Source: Neckera pumila
Lineage: Eukaryota > Streptophyta > Bryopsida > Hypnales > Neckeraceae
Length of the DNA stretch: 64,000 bases
Direction: 5' to 3'
Assembly: GCA_963969595.1 (NCBI GenBank)
Contig: OZ018410.1
Coordinates: 31,438,913-31,502,912, forward strand
Shown here: piece after piece, positions 10,942 to 20,978 of the stretch
Layout of the letters: each line of letters opens with the position of its first letter
Position numbering within the stretch: the stretch's first letter is position 1
Program-made: the position numbers and the translations under genes
The notes under the pieces: model-generated
Databases searched by the model: none
What the model saw: the letters and a program-made list of their open reading frames with translations, nothing else
Told to the model about the DNA's origin: nothing

Positions 10942-11778
10942 CTTAGACATAAAAAAAAAACTGGATAAAAACTTGTTATAATGCATTCTCAGCAAGCCTG
11001 TTCTGTAAACCTTTGTTATGTAAACCAGAATCCCAATTTGGGCTCCTCGGGCGTTCCCGGGTTAAAGTGTTAAACTTACACATCCCAAACATACTGTACA
11101 GTACTGTACACATTGTATACATCTGTAACACCATCTTTTCTGGGTTGGAGACGAGCGATCCTAGCCATTAAGCATTAGTATACTTGTAGGGAAATTGAAA
11201 GTTTGCAGTCACACAAGTTATTTAAAAACTTTAATTTTTGTTTAAAATGATTATAAGTTTTAAAATTCAAGAAAATATTAATAATAATGATAATGATAAT
11301 AATATTAGAAATTTATTAAAATTAAAATTTTCTATTGATTAAAAATTAAAACACTCAGAAACTAAAATTTTAAAATTTTAAAATGTTGATTTTCATTATA
11401 GAATAGTGTATTACGTATTTTATGTGAGAATTCAAAGTGTTTTTGGAAACAATGTTTGTCAATGTAGCAAGGCAAGGTTGTTAGGACATAGAGGTCTATT
11501 AGATGTGGCCGGATGTGTGGACGCTTTGAAAGTAGAAGTGACCTCCTAGACGCCCTTTGATAAGAGGCAAAAATGTTGATTTAACAAGTGTAAATAGATT
11601 TTTGCGTGTACTTTCACTCTGCTCTCAAATGTCCGCCTATGTGATAGAGTATTTGTTTGCCTTTGCGTCTTGTCATTCTATTGGACCTTTGCATTCACCA
11701 TTTCATTTCTATGCCATTAGAAGAGATTTGAGGTCTCCAAAAGACTGCGAGTTATCCTGCGTTCTCAAAGCATTCCTA
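10942..11778. other. AT-rich intergenic DNA, no gene seen
   Basis: A simple (AAT/GAT)n patch lies near 11280-11310. An open frame at 11557-11841 is preceded by no recognisable signal, resembles no family and runs into a dispersed repeat, so it is not called as a gene. Confidence 0.5.
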
Positions 11779-11950
11779 GACTGCGGGAACACAAGAAAGC
11801 TGTTGGTTGATGTGGTCAAGAGAGTGCCACGTCATTTTTGAAAAAAATAAAAAAATAAAAAAATAGGCCTAAAATGATATTTGGGAGAGAATTTTTATTT
11901 TTATTTTTTGAAAAAAAAATTTCTGACAGCTCGTACCGGTTGTTCACAGA
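11779..11950 (+). repeat. Dispersed repeat F (copy 1)
   Basis: This matches 23617-23760. Both contain CTGCGGGAACACAA, then GTGCCAC(A/G)TC, an A/T-rich tract with AAAATGATATTTGG, and TTGTTCACAG at the end. It is probably the end of an unidentified element. Confidence 0.55.
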
Positions 11951-13583
11951 TAGGGCACCAGGGTTGGTGTAAGGCAACATCAATAGAATTGGTTAGGACA
12001 TTAGGGTTGATGTGAGGTGCCATCAATGGGAAAGGGTTGGGCGAGAGTTTTTGTCAAATGCCATTACTGATGGATAATTGTGGGCATTAGACTAGGTGTG
12101 AGGCTTCATCATTGTGTAAGTGTGGGTTTCCAAATTCTAGTGGATAGATGTAGGGTGTCAACATTCACCCATTTTTAATTCTTTTAGTCTTTTAGTATTT
12201 AAATAAAAAAATTTAACTCATTATATTGCAAAAATGGAGGATTTAACCTAATGGAATCAATTGCAAACCATTATGACATAATGCATTCAAATGTACAAGT
12301 GACAAGTTCAATTGCACATTATAGACTTACTACATTGAAGATCCTATGACAAACAAAGAGACAATTAACTTCAAACAACTATACCAAAATGGTTATTTAG
12401 TATAGATGAATAATTGATCACCTTAAAAATTCTTAACTCTAATCTAAAATATCCTAGTGTCATTTAACCCTAGAAGGACATTGAAGACTAAAAATATCCT
12501 TTGAGTGGTCAAATAGTTGTTAATTGATTTTATATGAGATAGTTTACAAAAAAATGACATATCAATATATTGTATTTCAATACTTTGAGCCCACCATGCA
12601 AGGAAATTCTTCCAATCCAATATGGGAACTAGAGACTATCACTATTCAAGATTTATTGATGACACTATCAAAACTAAGATGATATAAAAGATCAACACTA
12701 CAACAAACACCACTTTTAAATTTGGGTGTCTAGCGTGGTGTCTAGTTCATACTGATCTTATTGTGCCTTCTTATTGGAATTCAAGTCCAATATTATGAAT
12801 AAATCTTTTTTTTGAGTTAAGTCCAATATGACATAAGGTTTTTGATTGATCTATTTGATTAATTGCACTATTTAAATGTAATTTAGGCAAGGCCAAAATT
12901 TATGTTGGCACATACAAGAAAAACATTAAAAAATTTCACCAATGGCATGAGGGCAAACTTCTAATCTTGACCACAATAGGTTATTTTAGCTTATGCATGG
13001 TATTGGTAGCACTTGTATATTCAAACATGAGATTGTAGAAGAGTTTTCTAAGGTCTAGTTCATTACTAAATATACTCAAATGAGAAGATGTGTGGTAAGT
13101 GCCCCAAGTGATCAAAAGTGTCCCCACATACTTTAGAAGTCTAATTCAAAATGCTGTAACTTTTGAATCCAATGTCTCAATTGAAATTATCCTTGTTAGG
13201 AAATTTGTGCTCTCTCTTCTAGTTTGTGTGGTAGAATTTCTAAATCAATTTAAAATGTATTGATTTTTTGCAAGCCATTCAATTAAAGATCACTAGTTCA
13301 ATTTTGATTTACCAAATTGTATTTTGATGGTTGCACTTTGGGGTCTCGTATCTCCTTCACCCAATGTTCATTTTCAATAAAATTTATTGGATTAGATTTC
13401 CCTTAAAGTCTAGTTATTGAGGTAAGATTTTCATATAAATCCAAGTCCAATCATTTGATGTTCAAAATCTGGACATTCTTGGAATATAGTGAACTTTAAG
13501 GGCATGTTTCTTTTCATGTGGTATCCATTTTCAATTAAAAAAAATTGGAACAATGTGCATACTAGCTTAGTTTGTGTAGTTAT
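11951..13583. other. AT-rich intergenic DNA, no gene seen
   Basis: At 11950-12160 a GGTTGGTGTGAGG-like phrase recurs loosely (GTTGGTGTAAGG, GTTGATGTGAGG, TAGGTGTGAGG). Nothing coding can be supported. Confidence 0.5.
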
Positions 13584-13757
13584 CATTATAAGAACCCCAT
13601 ATTTTTCTTGGCAGATTTTTCTAAACATCTACTTGTTTTCCTATTAATAATAATGTCAAACAAAACATCAAAATGTTGCATTTGATGTTATTATTAACGT
13701 AAAAACTAGTGGATGTCTAGAAAAATCCGTCAAGAAAAACACAAGTTTTTTATAGTT
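13584..13757. repeat. Imperfect foldback, arms about 77 bp
   Basis: The left arm (13584-13660) includes CTTGGCAGATTTTTCTAAAC and TAATAATAATGTCAAA. It pairs with the right arm (13681-13757), which includes TTTGATGTTATTATTA and GTCTAGAAAAATCCGTCAAG, around a loop of about 20 bases. The arms carry scattered mismatches. It could be a MITE or a small-RNA hairpin. Confidence 0.65.
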
Positions 13758-14469
13758 TTAAAATTTCATATCAATTCAAGAAGTTACGAGAGTTTGAAAA
13801 GCATTTTAGTAGAATAGCATTTCAACCTTAGATGTTTTTATTACAACTTTTTTTTGCTACTTTTTGACATTTCAAAACCGTTTTGCAAACCCAATTGAGT
13901 CATTTGAATGGTATTTTTCTTAACAATGTGTTTGTATGTTGATTTTGAAGCACTTTATAGGTAATTTTTTTTCATTTGAGTAGATTTCGAAATCAAATTT
14001 TACCTCTAATTTGCCTCTAATATATTGCTAGGAAAATTTCACCATCCTTTTCAACACTAAAATATTATAATCTTGCATCTATATGGCCAAATGACTCCAA
14101 GTTTGATTCACATCATCTACAACACGTACATTGAAAATTTGTTCAATTGAGATTTCTATGTTTTGGTGGCATTTAGACCTATGACACTTTAAAGGCAATG
14201 ATGTTTTTAATCCCTGAGTGGCCAAGCCTTTTCAAAAGTGTTTTATATGAAAAAAAAACATAGACTTGTAGTTATCCCCAATGAAGCAAGTTGATTTTTT
14301 TCAAAATCTAATCGTACAAATGTTTAAGAAGCTTGCTCACTAGTATGCATATCAAAATTGCATAGAAATTGTAAAATTATAACAAGAGAAATGTACTTTT
14401 TAAAAGTCTGTTGCACCTCCCCACAGTGTTTTGGAAATTTGCATATAAAAGTTTTTTGGGATTGGAGGT
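13758..14469. other. AT-rich intergenic DNA, no gene seen
   Basis: No feature is supported. Confidence 0.5.
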
Positions 14470-15790
14470 TGTGAGCTCCCAAATTGTCACTTGGAACTCT
14501 GGATTTCTTTTTTTTGAAATTTGCAATTTAGAATAGGTAAAAGTATACAAAAAGACATAAAAAGAGTGTAGAACCAAAATAAGGTTGTACCATATCCATT
14601 ATAGTAGTTGGTCTAGTTTTGATTTTATACCTAAATCATCCCCAAACCTCGCCCAAAAATAGAGTCTAAACCACAAGATAGCGGGTTTTAAGAGATTTTA
14701 GTCGCATAGCCCCAGCAGAGCTAAATCCCACTGAAAGGTGGCAATGCATGTCTAGATTGGTCCTAGGAATTCACAGCGATCCATATGTCAGGTCCTAGGT
14801 TAGGTTTCGAATTCCCCATTAGATCGACAAATTTTCGGAACCTCCAATTGTTAGTATGCAAGAGCCACTCACGGAGCCACTAAACTCAAGACGGGGCCGT
14901 AGAGGAATCTACAGCCTAAGGATGGTGTTCTAGGATTAATCCCATGCCAGGAGTCCAACAGCAAAATCGATTCGTCAAGATTCCTTCATGTACAAAAGAT
15001 TCCCGCACCATTGATAGTTCAAGGAGACGGTCAATTCAGGTCTCCACTGACCAATTGTGCTAGATAGGGAAATTCACCTCCACATTTTTTGCAAGGCTCA
15101 CTGAGAGGTCCCACAAAAATTCCTGGCATCTTCCGACTTGCAGAAGAATCTTTTTTGGACGGTCAACCATTCTAACTACAACATGAATTTCTTGTAATTA
15201 CCCAGGTTGCGGTAAAATCTTACTAAAAATTAGGATAGCTTGTTTTATGCTGATAATGCATTCCAATAAGTTTTGCGGCATTCCGATAGCATCCGATACC
15301 CGAACCGGCAAGATTCCTCTGGAATTAATCACGTCACGACATCCCCGCAATGTTGACTGGCATTTCCACAACGTTGACCGGCATTCCGGGGGCACACAAC
15401 GGCAAAACAACATCAATAAGGAGTCTTTTCCTACTCCCTTTCACCTTCCGGAGACCCTAGGCTAGTTACTTTTTTCAAAATAGGAAACCTCTAAGAGTTG
15501 AAAATTTACCGCGATTGGGATTTTAATCTAGACTAACCTATGTTGGGTTTTTGATCCTGGTACAAGGGGTAGAGGGTTCTTTGGACTAGAAATGGCATTC
15601 TAGATCCAATGGCGCAGTCCGTTTGACATTTGGAGTTAATCTCAAAAAGTTAGGAGGTTGGTCTAGCATAGGTAATAGAAAGTGAAAATCTAGGATTAGG
15701 ATGAAAATCTTTGAGGATGAGGATGAAAATTCAAGTTGATAAGGTTACTAGTAGTAATTTAGGGGGGGGGGGAGTGAGCCCTTGGAAATC

Positions 15791-15798
15791 TATAAAAG
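15791..15798 (+). promoter_or_regulatory. TATA box of repeat R copy 1
   Basis: TATAAAAGGGCTCC at 15791-15804 recurs as TATAAAAGGGCTCC at 36336 and TATAAAAGGCCCCC at 32383, at corresponding positions in the other plus-strand R copies. It is likely the core promoter of the repeat. Confidence 0.65.
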
Positions 15799-16233
15799 GG
15801 CTCCACTTCCCTCTCTAAAATCACCCCCATACTTGTTTTTGGATCCGTGGGTCCAAGTCATTTTGGATATTTTGGCGTTTGAAGCCAAAAACCTCTATGG
15901 TGTTTTCGGATCACTTTTGGCTCCTTTTGTTGGTCCTTGGGGTCCTTCTTTCTTGTCTTGTATATGTTTGTGTGTGTTGGTGTGTATTTTTGATATTATT
16001 TGAGGGTCTTCCTACCCTTGATGGGTCCTCGTGAACTAACCGTGCGTTTTGAGAGTTTTTGAGTCTTGTACTAACCTTTGAGCAACCTCCCTCCCTACAT
16101 TGGCGTATGCCGCTTTTGGGGGCCTCTAGCATGTGAAGTTGTCAGCTATTTGTGTGTCCTAACGTATTGTTCCCTTACTTACGTGTTTTCACCTTTGTCT
16201 AACATCCCTCTCGTTGTGTGGATCCCCTCCGTT

Positions 16234-16461
16234 GACGGCGAAGCTTTGGCTTCATCACGTGCATTCTCCACGTGTGTCTTTTCTTTTGTCTAATCCTCGC
16301 TTGGCCACGTGTACCCCCCTCGGGAACGGCGAAGCTTTGATTGTAGAATATAGAAAAGTTTGGCATTTTTTATAGTTATCCACGGAACGGCAAAGATTTG
16401 ATCATAGGGTCTAGAAAAGTTTGGTAATTTTTATATTTACATTTGGGACGGCGAAGCTTTG
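16234..16461 (+). repeat. Recurrent GACGGCGAAGCTTTG motif
   Basis: GACGGCGAAGCTTTG occurs at 16234 and recurs with small changes at 16326, about 16385 (ACGGCAAAGATTTG) and 16447. The same motif lies downstream of the TATA box in the other R copies (32882, 36891, 36983). The last three copies here are each followed by a segment ending TCTAGAAAAGTTTGGNANTT, or a close variant. Confidence 0.65.
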
Positions 16462-16659
16462 ACTATAGTGTCTAGAAAAGTTTGGCATTTTTTACAAAAT
16501 CCCAACCATCTTTCTACCTTAGTGTCCAAATATCCATGTGGGGATATTATTGTTAGTGTCCAAATATCCAAGAGTTTTGGAAATAGTTGAATCAGTATAA
16601 CCGTCCATTAGTGAGAGTACTAGAACCCTGTAATACCTCCTAAGCTAATTATAAAGTAG

Positions 16660-16681
16660 TTTTTTTTTTTTTTTTTTTTTT
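16660..16681 (+). repeat. Poly-T tract
   Basis: A run of about 22 T lies inside repeat R copy 1. Confidence 0.9.
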
Positions 16682-16779
16682 GTAGCCTAAACTATCCTAG
16701 TTCAAGTCCTTTTAGTTCCAACAAAAGAAGAAAAGATAAAAAACGAGACAAACTAGCAAGGCCAAATAAAATACAAGAC

Positions 16780-17095
16780 GACCAGAAGGCTAGATTAAGA
16801 GACGAGACGACCAAGACCAGATCGGAAGGCGAGACGACTAGAAGGCCAGATTACGAAGACGAGACGACCAAAAGCCAGATCAGAAGGCGAGACGACTAGT
16901 TGTGCTGGTCCAGGGGGGGCGAGAGCTCGGGTTGGTCAGGGAGGTCGGGAGCTCATCTTGTCCAGGGGGGTCGGGAGCTCGAGCTGGTCGGGGGGGTCTA
17001 GGAGTTTGGGCTGGTCTAGGGCTTCGGGGAACTCAGGCTGGTCTAGGGGTTTGGGAGCTTGGGCTGGTCTAGGGGCTTCGGGGAACCGGTTAAAA
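16780..17095 (+). repeat. Two adjoining minisatellites, the second G-rich
   Basis: From 16780 to about 16900, units of roughly 36 bp with the core GAGACGACCA(G)AAGGCCAGAT repeat. From about 16905 to 17095, units of roughly 30 bp with the core GAGCTCGGGCTGGTCTAGGGG repeat and contain several runs of four to seven G. The equivalent position in R copy 2 (33110-33490) has unrelated units of the same character, first ACCAGAA-rich and then GGTC/GTCTAG-rich. Confidence 0.7.
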
Positions 17096-17695
17096 AAAAA
17101 AATCAGATTCTAAAGGAAAACAAAAGACTAACTGAAGTCCAGAGTCTGGGTGGGAAGTCGGGCTTGTTTTTAAAACAAAAAAATCAACAAGGAAACTATT
17201 GAGAAAAGAAAAGAAGAGAAAATGGGGTCCAGTCCTAGCTAAAGCTCCACGTAGGATAATCGTCCGTCCAACACCTGCAAGACCACTCAAAGATAGAAGG
17301 AAGAGGAAAGGAGAGGATGGCTATATGGGCAACTTAGGTGAGAGAGACGATAAATAGTGTGCTAGCAAGTAGACTAGGAGGAATAGGAAGAAATCTAAGA
17401 AGAAGCCTTGGTAGTCGTTAGAGGAGGATGGGGGGTATGACGACGTAAGAACTTTGTAAGAGGCAAGTTGGCACATTTATGCCTATTAGTTGTCGAAGTT
17501 GGTGGTGTAAGGCCCCATCAAAACATTTGGTGGAATAGTTCCAAGGTAGAAGGAAGGAAGGAAAAGAAAAAGGGCCAAAGGTGGAAAGAAGGAGATTAGC
17601 TTAAAATCAATTGTAAGTTTCTAATCTTTAAGCCATGGGCATTATTGAAAAGAAAAGAAAGAATTACAATAGAAAACAAGGATGCGTACGTGGAC

Positions 17696-17731
17696 ATGGA
17701 CGAGGTCATATCTAACATCGGCACTGATGAG
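17696..17731 (+). other. Putative short first exon with splice donor, repeat R copy 1
   Basis: ATG starts a 12-codon frame (MDEVISNIGTDE) that runs straight into GAG|GTAAGC, a good plant 5' splice site. The same arrangement occurs in the three other R copies at matching positions. The exon is inferred; no acceptor or downstream exon was identified. Confidence 0.35.
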
Positions 17732-17759
17732 GTAAGCCACTTAAACAAATCCCTGTTAT

Positions 17760-18540
17760 CCTCTCCTAATCCCCTCTTGATTTTCTTGATTGATTGTTAA
17801 ATCTCAGTTAACAAGTAGAAATTAGTGACAATTAGCAGTTAGATTCAAAAGTAGAAATTAGGAAAAAATTAGGAAGTAAAAAGTCCAATTAGGGCAAACT
17901 TGAAAGAAATTAAATTAGGAATTAAACCTTGGAATTAGAGTTAGTAGGTTAATTTTAAGGGTTGATTTAGAAGGAAAAATTAAACATGAATTAGGACGTA
18001 AACCGTGGGAGTCTAGTTTAGAGGTCAAAAACTTCAAATTAGATTAGAAAGTAAAAACCTAGAATTAAATTAGAGGCTAAAAGCTTAGAGCAAGAATTAG
18101 GAGTTAAAAATTAGAAGTAATTTAGAAGTAAATCCTTAAGGTAAAGTGTAGGGATTAAAACCTAGAAGTAACTTAGAAGTCAAAAATCTTGAGTAAAATT
18201 TATGAGTTAAGATTTAGAAGTAATTTTAGGAGTAAAAACCTAGAGTCAATTTAGAAGTTAGGAATTTGCAGTAAAACTTAGACGTAAAAAATTTAGAGTA
18301 ATATTTTGAAGGTAGGAAGTTAGGATAAAAATTTATAAGTAATTTTTGAAGGATAAGTAAAAATTTGGGTTAAAATAGAAGGATAGAAGATTAAAGTTAA
18401 AAGTTAAAAGCTAGAAGTAAAATTAAAGTAGAAGTAAAAAACCTAGCATCAAAGTAGAATAATAGAAAAATTCAAAGGGTAAAACATAAAAGTTTATGTA
18501 GAAGGTTAAAAATCACCAACCAATTGGGACAGTCAACGAG
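17760..18540 (+). other. C-poor, purine-rich tract
   Basis: The plus strand is dominated by degenerate TTAGAAGTAAAAACCTAGA-like phrases and has very little C. Equivalent tracts lie in the other R copies. This could be an intron or leader, since it follows the donor-like GT. Confidence 0.5.
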
Positions 18541-18745
18541 TGGGGAATCACAAGGGAAAGCAACATGGAAGGGACATAGGATAGAAGAAGCATCCAAATA
18601 GGCTGTTTTTGCCTTTTACTCAGGCTGTCCTTTTGGATTAGCAACTAGTTAGTAGATATTTGCACAACTGATCATAGCTACAACTACTGCCATCCATGAA
18701 ACTAGGAAATTTAGCAAAGCTCCATTGCTTAGAAGGCACAGTGGA

Positions 18746-19647
18746 CCACGCTCACAAAAAACACCCGTATATCTGAACATAGTGGATAAAAGGCTAGAGC
18801 CGGCAAGGGTGGGTAATAAAGCGCCCAGAGAGGTAACATAAGAAGCTACAAATAATGTTAGCACACTGAATGCACTTTCAAAAAATTGAATTTTACATTA
18901 AAAGCTATCAAATTCATTACATAATCCACCTTGCAATTGTTGAAATGCATTTTTTTTTATTAAGTAGAAATTATAAATAAGCCCAAATCAACACTTGCAT
19001 GTTTAACTTTTAAATAGTGAAAATTATAAAAATACTTTAATCATTAGGAAAAGTATGAACCTCTAGGAAGGCCGTTAAGCTTTCATTTTTTGGCCCTCCT
19101 TGGTACAAGTACAAAAAAAATAATAAAATATTTGTTTTGAAAAAAAAATTAATAAAAATTAATAGTAAAAAAATAGTAAAATCTGACGTAGTGCTAATGT
19201 GGCACTAATAGTGGCACATCAGATGCTAAATTAAGAAATAATAAAAAATAGAAAAATAATTTTATTTCCTCGTTAATTGCATCGGTATGTGTATGTGTCA
19301 AAACTTACAGCCTTCCAAAGGGCTGAAATTTTTCCTAATGCTTTCCACTGGGACCATTTCTAAAGCAAATTTTAGATCTCAAATCAAGTGAAACTGTTAA
19401 GCTTTGCTCAAAGATGGGAATCAAGTGAAATTCATAAGCTTTACTCCTCTATTAATGGTACATATATGCCTTTGAGGACCTCTCAAAAATCAAATATTTA
19501 CCCTGTTCTGTGAAAAATGAAAGCTTTCAATAGTTAACCTTCAATATTGCCTATAAAAAAAATTTAAGCAATCAAAGGAATTTAATGGCCACACTAAAAT
19601 GAGCTTAAAATTTTGGATCGACCATATATGGTAGATTGGGTAGTTAA
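18746..19647. other. AT-rich intergenic DNA, no gene seen
   Basis: No feature is supported. Confidence 0.5.
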
Positions 19648-19747
19648 CCCCTCAAAGCCCAAAGCCTTTTTGGATTCAAAAACAATATTCCTTTTGAAGT
19701 GTTATAGATCTAAATGTCACTAAGGTAGAAGCACCAGTAACCAATCA

Positions 19748-20100
19748 TTTAAGCAATTTTGGAGCAAATCATACACAATATGAGGTGGTGGAAATTTTTC
19801 CCATGTAGGAAGATAGGAAACATGGGGCTTGCAAATTTTTCAGAATTTTATTCCTAAAATTGAATTTTGGGAGCCAAAAAGTTTTCTTTACCAATAACCG
19901 ATGTCTAGAGTCTTTCAATTCCGATCATAGTCGACCTTTCTTGCTCCCTACTTTGGAGCATGTGTCATGACCTTATTAGTCTCTACCTTGAAAACGAAAA
20001 AAAACACACATTCCTAGCTTGAGTTTGAGCCTTGGTTGGAAATAGTGCACCCTACAAGTTGGGTACTGAGCGTGGTTGGTTACTGGTGCATCCACCTTAA
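19748..20100 (+). repeat. Dispersed repeat E (copy 2)
   Basis: This matches 6804-7180, sharing TTTTGGGAGCCAAAA, TCTAGAGTCTT and CATGTGTCATGA blocks. A TTAACCCCTCAAAG sequence about 100 bp upstream (19644) resembles the end of the TTAA-flanked elements. Confidence 0.5.
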
Positions 20101-20118
20101 GTTATAGAGATATCCATT

Positions 20119-20954
20119 GTACACCCCCTTTTTGCACCCATCAGGTTTTTTGACATTACTTTGAACATAATTGACATTTCTTGTTTTCGTCAATCAACGT
20201 TTGTGTCTAACCCAATCTCCCTCAAGTATACCAAATTTTCAATTTCAAAAAAACCAAAATTCCATTTTTGGTGAATTTTTTTAATTTTTTTTCACGGTTT
20301 TAAATGAAAATTCATAGAAAAATATGAATGATGAGTTTTGTAAATTTAATTGTAGAGATACGTAGGAAACATCCAAACGCACATCTTTCCTTCAACATAT
20401 ATCTCCAAAAAAGTTTCACAATTATTGTGGCAGAAGTTACAATGGAGGCCTGAATAGTGCCTAAAATTTTGAAAATTCATATCTCTTTGTTATAATTAGA
20501 TTTTGTTTTCTTTCCTTCACATTGTAACTAATTTTAGACATTTGAGCATGATGGTACAATTACTTTATCAAAATCTAATTATAATAAAGAGATATGAATT
20601 TTCAAAATTTTAGGCACTATTCACGCCTCCACTGTAACTTCTGCCACAATAATTGTGAAACTTTTTTGGAGATGTTTGTTGAAGGAAAGATGTGCGTTTG
20701 GATGTTTCCTACGTATCTCTGCAATTAAATTTAAAAACTCATCATTAATATTTTTCTATGAATTTTCATATAAAACTGTGAAAAAAAATTAAAAAAATTC
20801 ACCAGAAATGGAGTTTTGGTTTTTTGAAATTGAAAATTTGGTACACTTGAGGGATATTGGGTTAGACACAAATGTTGATTGACGAAAACAAGAAATGTCA
20901 ATTATGTTCAAAGTAATGTCAAAAAACCTGAAGGGTGCAAAAGGGGGGTGTCAA
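20119..20954. mobile_element. Long foldback element, arms about 387 bp
   Basis: The left arm (20119-20505) and the right arm (20569-20954) are inverted copies of nearly equal length with few mismatches and one or two small indels. They surround a 63-bp spacer. Examples are TGCACCCATCAGGTTTTTTG against CAAAAAACCTGAAGGGTGCA, and TTATAATTAGATTTTG against CAAAATCTAATTATAA at the centre. A further AGGGGGGTGTACAA at 20964-20977 is the inverse of the extreme left end, so the true right end may be about 20977. No clear target duplication was found and there is no coding capacity. A transcript would form a long double-stranded RNA. Confidence 0.85.
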
Positions 20955-20978
20955 CCTTTCTTGTAGGGGGGTGTACAA

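Larger units (their letters stand above)
14470..18745 (+). mobile_element. Long repeat R, copy 1 (unclassified, LTR-like)
   Basis: This is one of four diverged copies of a long repeat. It starts TGTGAGCTCCCAAATTGTCA followed by CTTGGAACTC, matching 35001 and, more weakly, 30789. Shared landmarks then follow in order: CATGCCAGGAG, TTGCAGAAGA, GGTAAAATCTTACTAAAAAT, a CCCTAGGCTAGTTA-like block, a TATA box, GGCGAAGC motifs, two minisatellites, a short ATG frame with a GT donor, a long C-poor tract, and AGCTCCATTGCTTAGAAGGC near 18718 (matching about 40086 in copy 3). The TG start and the promoter suggest a retrotransposon LTR plus leader. No gag-pol, primer-binding site or second LTR was found, so the class is unresolved. 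Confidence 0.65.
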
